Assembly: GCF_048128805.1 (NCBI RefSeq)
Contig: NC_136004.1
Coordinates: 23,744,284-23,808,283 of the forward strand
DNA: 64,000 nucleotides
Direction of reading: 5' to 3'
Source of the DNA: Centroberyx gerrardi
Lineage: Eukaryota; Chordata; Actinopteri; Beryciformes; Berycidae
A program made the position numbers and the translations under genes. The notes under the pieces were generated by a model. It was not told the DNA's origin and did no database searches. It saw nothing but the letters and a program-made list of their open reading frames with translations. Shown here piece by piece: positions 58,963 to 64,000 of the stretch. Positions within the stretch are counted from its first letter, which is position 1, and each line of letters starts with the position of its first letter.

Positions 58963-60762
58963 ATGGAGATAGAGAGCTTAAAAAGACATGAAACTAACAG
59001 AGGAGGAGAGAAAGACAGAGAGGCAAAGAGACGCATGTATGAAGAACTAAAAGAACTTGAACTTGAGCGCAGAAAGCGCGTTGTGCTGGAGCAAATACAG
59101 AAGGAAAAGATGGAAATGGAGGAAAGAAATAACGCAATCAGAAGCCTGAGCAGACAGAAACAAATGAAAGAAGACAGGGTGAGACAAGAGCAGCAAGAGA
59201 TGGAGAGACTCCAGGAGGAAAGACAGAGTGAAATTGAAAGAATAGGAAGACTGATTCATCTGGAGAAAGAGAGAGAACGGAAGAGAGAGGAGACCCAACA
59301 GAGAGCGAAGCCGCTGAGAGTTGTCCAAACACAGAAGGGAGAGGAAAAGAAGACCCAGCAGGCAAAACACATGCATAAGCCTAAATTCAACAACTGGGTC
59401 ACCCCCGAGACAGAGGGCAGTGAGTATATATCCCAGCATGATGATGATGATGATAGAGGCCTCCAGAAACAGATGGGCGAACAGCTAAAACCTTCAGGTC
59501 AGCATACAGAAACGCAAGAATCGTCAACAGAAGCGGCTGGAAAGACCGAGAAGGAGCCAGAAAAACTGGCCGCTGCTGAAATGCCCAAAGAGTACAATGT
59601 GAAGGCCAAAGATGAAAGCATTCATCGATCGCCATCCTTCAAGTGGATCAATGGAAAACCGAAAGACCACAAAGAGGGAAAGATCAGAGAGAGAGGAGGA
59701 GAGGAGGCGGAGGGAGATCACCTCTACGTTACAGGTAAGTTTCAACAAAGTAGTTCCAGTGATCTTCTCTACTTTCTGTATCCAACTTTAGATCGGCAAT
59801 GTTATCCGTACTTAATGACAGAGGTGTGACTAAGCCAGTCTCAAGTCTTGAGGCACAAGTCTCAAGTCAAGTCCCAAGTCTCAAGTCTAAATGTAGATAC
59901 CAAGTCAAGCCAGAACCAATCAAGAGTCCAGTATCAATTTAATATCTTAAAGAAAACAAAATATCTAGAACTTTTCAATGCAATATTTTTTTAATAGGAT
60001 AAAAACTTGGAAAGAGCATCATAACCTATAATCAGTTTCAACTTCAACAAATTCAATCATTCCATATAAAGTCAGAAGACAGAATTTAAATTCAGTTGTC
60101 TGGTGGAACAAATCTCATAAGTCATTTACACAAACACAAGATCTTTTGCCAAGACTTTAGAAATCTTTTCAAGTCAAAGTCAAGTCCCACGTCAGCAGAA
60201 CCCAAGTCAAGTCAAGTCTCAAGCAATTAAAATTGTGACTCGAGTCCCCACCTCTGCTTAATGAGTCTTCATTTTCTCTAAACAGCCAAACCAGCAGCAA
60301 GCACAGGCTCCTTGGGAACCTGCAAAAGGCCCCCTAGTGCGATGGAGAGGCTGGGCAACACCCGCAAAAGCTTTGATGAGTGGATGCAGAAAAACCAGGC
60401 CGACAAACAGAGGAAGGAGGAGGCGCTCAGGCGTAAGGAAGAGGAGCGGTACAAGAAGTGGGTCGCCAAGAAAGAGGCCTACAGAATCCAGTGGCAACAG
60501 AAGTATGGATACTGTACCGCAGATTTCAACTCAGCAGGAGAAATCGCTGAGGAATCTTCTCCCGATGCTCCCAAGAAAAGAATGACCATCTGGCAGAAGA
60601 GGAGGCTGAGGTAAATGTTCAAAGATGGTGCAAACGTAAATAGAGAGAAACATTCAAAATGGTCAATCTTTAATCTTCATGAACTGGTACCTTTCCTTGT
60701 GTTTTGAGGGGTAATTATTTCTTATTTATTTTCTCCACAGGCTGACTGCCCAGCAGGACTGA
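58963..60762 (+). CDS. Unidentified coiled-coil protein, three coding exons (5' end uncertain)
   Basis: Exons 58963-59734, 60286-60610 and 60741-60762 join in phase with GT-AG junctions and give 372 aa. An AATAAA follows at 60858-60863. The first in-frame ATG is at 58963 (MEIESLKRHE) with G at -3 and +4. The frame stays open back to 58873, so an upstream coding exon is possible. The protein is rich in Glu, Lys and Arg. Residues 1 to about 120 are strongly helical coiled coil (EELKELELERRKRVVLEQIQ). A disordered charged middle contains a DDDDD run. The C-terminal region has spaced tryptophans (SFDEWMQKNQ, YKKWVAKKEAYRIQWQQKYG, MTIWQKRRLR) and ends LTAQQD. The pattern resembles CCDC/MAP-type cytoskeletal or ciliary proteins. 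I do not recognise the ortholog and assign no function. Confidence 0.75.
59819..60256. mobile_element. hAT-type MITE with perfect 8-bp target duplication
   Basis: The ends CAGAGGTG and CACCTCTG are flanked on both sides by CTTAATGA (59811-59818 and 60257-60264). The interior is made of repeated CAAGTCAAGTCTC motifs. It is inserted in intron 1 of the coiled-coil gene. Confidence 0.88.
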
Positions 60763-60869
60763 GAACTCCCACAAAGCCTTCTCTGCATTTCTTCTTTTCT
60801 TTTTTCTGTTACATTCAATTTCAACCCCCGCAGACCTCTGCTTGATCCTTATTCTGAAATAAAATAACA

Positions 60870-63690
60870 AAAAATGTTATCCTTTCAGCATTAAACACTG
60901 TGTCTGTTCTCTTTTTGTTACACATAAAAGCAAAAGCATATATGTAACAGATAACATATAACATGTTACAGTACAGGGGGGAATGATTCAAACGGCCATC
61001 TCATACCATACCGTTTTTCTCACTGTTGCCTTAGTAAACATGTTAAAGTGATGTTGAACTTTGGTAGGACCTTGGCTTGTGTAGCTTCCTGGACATGATA
61101 TAACCCCAAAATTGGTGATTCTCTGTTATCTGTTGCTCCGGTAGAGATGATTGGAGAATTGTGTTTTTTCTCTCTCCCCATTCATTGCCATTGTATGGTG
61201 GAACAGGTCTCAAAATCAAATTTTTAGCACAGACAAATGCAAACAATGCAGATTCTGACAATATATAAAAGTACTAGTACTGTCACTCACGTGTGGTCAA
61301 GTGAATCACGGTCTTTATGTCATTAAACCTTCCAGTTTGAAAAACTGTACACCGAAATTGGCTTACGTTTCCTCCGACCAGATCTCAGAAAGCTGAGATC
61401 ACATTCAGATAAACTGTTCAGTCCCACAGCACAAATGCGCTGTAGGATCGGGCAGAATATGTTGCTGCTTGTTGATTATCCCATTGCAATAGGAATATTC
61501 CTATCACATCCAAGTACTCCCTGCAAATTTTTCCTATCCCTGGTCTAGGTAATTAATAGATATTTTCCAACATTACTGTCATGTCAATATGATGGGTGTT
61601 TTCCTGAGGTCTTTTCAGTTATATAGGCACCTGTGCAGACATGTTCTGCATTCAGCTGTTTTCAATTATTGTCTAATCTACAAACTGCGTCCTGCAAATA
61701 CATCTATAATACTCATTGCCCAACAAAACATCACCATGGTCAGAAACTCAACACTCCAAGAATGAGAATCCAAAGGTAATGATGTCCAAACTCTTTTACA
61801 GTAATCAATGGCTCTGCGTTTAAATATAAGCAGCACAGCAGCAGCAGCAGCAGCAGCGATGTAGCTGGATCTCTGGCTCTGACATGGCTGCCACTGACAA
61901 CTGCAATAGCCAGTGTGTGTATGTGTACTATGCCAGTGGCTCTGGCCCAGTCTCCAGTCTTTAGCCTAAGTGTTGAGAGGAGCTGTCCAGTGTTTCTGAG
62001 GCCCTGGGGAAGACAGAGGAAGACCATAACACTGTGGGGATTCCCTTTCTCTGCTATTCAGCCCTTAACTGCCTGTTTGTCCAAGGCTAATGATGGTTAT
62101 CTAAGCATCTCTGAGGAACGATTATATCGCTAACAATCCGATGCTTCTCTTTGTCGCTCAGTAATATTATGAATGATGTTTTTAGCTGACAGCCCCAAGG
62201 ATTCTCTCTGCGCTTGCAAAGGTCTCGACCTGCAGCGTGCCCACGTGTCTGTTCGAATAGTGGGATGCTGAATCCACCATTACAACTAGTAGTGCTACTA
62301 CTACTTTTTCAAAGTATAATTGTCATATCTTTTATTTTGAATATTTATTTTGTCATTTGTTCATTTGGTGGTTGGCTGTCTTGTGTTGTAACCAACTGGA
62401 GATTATGTTGTTATACCTTTTTATACTGCCAGAGATGAAAGCATTATTTATTCTTTACAGAACAGAAATGAGGTAAAACAAGTGAATGGGAAGTGTTTAA
62501 CTGATTTTTACAGTCAGCAGGGCAGGAGGGGTGGGAAATATTTGAAAGTCCCTCTAAAAAAAATCTACTGGCCAATTTTTATGTATTTTTTAAGGTATTT
62601 CTGCTTTCTTAGACAGTTCAGCGTCCTGCATAATGACAGGAAACATGGGAGAGTGACGGGGGGAGGCCATGTCGCGAAGGTCATTTAAGTATAAGGTACG
62701 GTGTGTGTGCTGACTGACAGCTGAAACATTTCACAGCCTTATTACGCTCACGGCCAAACATGGATTCCCATAGTATGAGTCACAAAGGATGCCCTCCTCT
62801 GCCCCCTCTCCTCTCCCCCTCTCTATCTCTCTCTCACACTCTTTCAGACCCATACACCCTGACCCACACACACAAACGCCCGCGCACACACACTCACAGA
62901 GTCAATCGCATTGCACAAGCCCAACTTAGAATTCCTGAGTTCTGCTGCCAAGCTTCCCTGAGATAAAATTTACTCCACTAAACTTGTAATGCTCCTGTGA
63001 GCAGCCAAAATAACTTTCCTTTCAAACTCTGTGTCCCCTGTGTTGTTCTGTGTGTATGCCCTGTCAGGACTGGCCTGTGTGTAGCTCACTTCCACAGTAG
63101 TCAGCTCATAAGATACCAAACCCCCCCCCCGGACTCCAAAGCACAGTTTGTCATCATTCCTGTTAGCACAGATTGTTTCTTTCACAGCAAAAAGTTGCAT
63201 GGTACCAGTTGTACCACCGTCACTTGGTAAATATTTACCCGCTCTGTTTAGCTTGACAAACTAAGGACTTCACGGCCTTTCAGGGAAAAAAAGTGGACTT
63301 TGAGAAGTGTGCATGTCAACTTTCTGTGTACATGCACTACAATGCAGCCAAAAGAAGCCACACCATTAAGGCTGAACTGAGATTGATTGATGATTGTGTC
63401 TGTTGGAGATCTGCCAAAGTAAATCTATGAATGGGTAATCCACTTCCATATTTTTTGATGGATGGGGGACTTTTATTTCTCCGTCGATTCACTCTCCGTA
63501 GGAATCCCCAATCAGGCTGAACTTATCAAGCGTGAAAAACCATTTGAAAAGAAGACTGAGAGGGAGAGAAGAAAACAAGAAGGTCCTTTCTCTTTTTCCT
63601 GCTTGGAAAGCTCATTATTCCTCAAGCTCCCTTCTGTCTGAAAGGCAGGTCCCCCCCCTCTTACTTTACTTTTTTTAGTCCCCGCCTCCC
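60870..63690. other. Non-coding region downstream of the coiled-coil gene
   Basis: No coding sequence or transposon is supported. It contains a (CAG)7 at 61836-61856, CT-rich and CA-rich simple sequence near 62,800-62,900, and short C runs at 63,121 and 63,650. Confidence 0.5.
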
Positions 63691-63699
63691 CTCTCCACA

Positions 63700-63986
63700 A
63701 GCCCATACTGTGTGTGTGACTAAGACTAGCTTTTTCTTCTACTATGCACCGCCTCCATTCTCTCACTGGCTCTTTCATTCCCCTCATCCCCTCCGCTGCT
63801 CCCTCCTTTCCTCTCCCCTCTCCTCTCCTCTCCGCTCTCTCTCTTCAGTGCTGGTTGCTCACACCAACCAGCTCACAGCCAAAGAGCTCCTCTGTCCGTC
63901 TTACACTCACCAAGGATTTAGACCAGAATTATCCCCTACAGAAACTGAGAAATTACTTTACAAGAAGTTATTGCTCAAGTCTAAAG
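63700..63986 (+). promoter_or_regulatory. Candidate promoter and first non-coding exon of a gene beyond the window
   Basis: GC-box-like CCGCCTCC elements and a long CT-rich stretch (63,770-63,845) precede about 140 nt of balanced-composition sequence. That sequence ends at a donor-like CTAAAG|GTACAG near 63,986. There is no ATG-initiated frame of note. The gene cannot be named from this window. Confidence 0.3.
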
Positions 63987-64000
63987 GTACAGGAACAGCT

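Noticed and set aside
59047..59748. Long minus-strand frames opposite the coiled-coil gene
   Set aside because: They are shadow frames of the Glu/Lys-rich plus-strand exon; the plus strand has splice sites, a poly(A) signal and coiled-coil character.
61836..61856. (CAG)7 considered as a coding polyglutamine tract
   Set aside because: No splice-bounded open frame or gene model surrounds it.

Overview
This window is a piece of a teleost fish nuclear genome. The evidence is intron-split vertebrate genes with GT-AG junctions, dense (CA)n/(TG)n and (GA)n microsatellites, and fish-type interspersed repeats: a 5S-rRNA-derived SINE, an L2-type LINE tail, hAT and Tc1 elements, and MITEs. I see no bacterial, organellar or viral genes. 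Exon boundaries were worked out by hand from reading frame and splice consensus. For the four best-resolved genes every junction closes in phase.

Layout. 1-2,707: NAA35 promoter, non-coding first exon and intron 1. 2,708-13,984 (+): NAA35, 22 coding exons, 724 aa, the auxiliary subunit of the NatC N-terminal acetyltransferase. 15,937-18,494 (-): a 5-exon, 262-aa chymotrypsin-fold secreted protein whose catalytic serine is alanine, so probably a pseudoprotease. 18,560-23,560: gene-free DNA with a foldback element and a decayed DNA transposon. 24,397-31,963 (-), with a 5'UTR exon near 33,611: GOLM1 (GP73), 9 coding exons, 417 aa, a Golgi type II membrane protein. 35,173-46,520 (-), with a 5'UTR exon near 47,517: LMBRD2, 17 coding exons, 690 aa, a multi-pass LMBR1-domain membrane protein. 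47,700-58,900: repeat-rich intergenic DNA with no gene I can support. 58,963-60,762 (+): an unidentified coiled-coil protein, three coding exons. 60,870-64,000: no coding gene; the last 300 bases look like a promoter and first non-coding exon of a gene beyond the window.

The genes do not form an operon or shared pathway. NAA35 and GOLM1 are neighbours in tail-to-tail orientation in human (9q21), and the protease homologue sits between them here. LMBRD2 is on human 5p13. From memory, human 9 and 5p segments share the chicken Z chromosome, so this linkage may be ancestral.

I found no wholly new multi-gene system. The observations most worth follow-up are the pseudoprotease with a GDAGSA active site, repeated degenerate copies of the end of NAA35 exon 11 inside the next intron, a perfect 16-bp hairpin just after the NAA35 exon 4 splice donor, several splice acceptors whose pyrimidine tract is replaced by (TG)n, a ~270-nt (CT)n tract at one LMBRD2 acceptor, and loss of the furin-type R-x-R-R motif in GOLM1.
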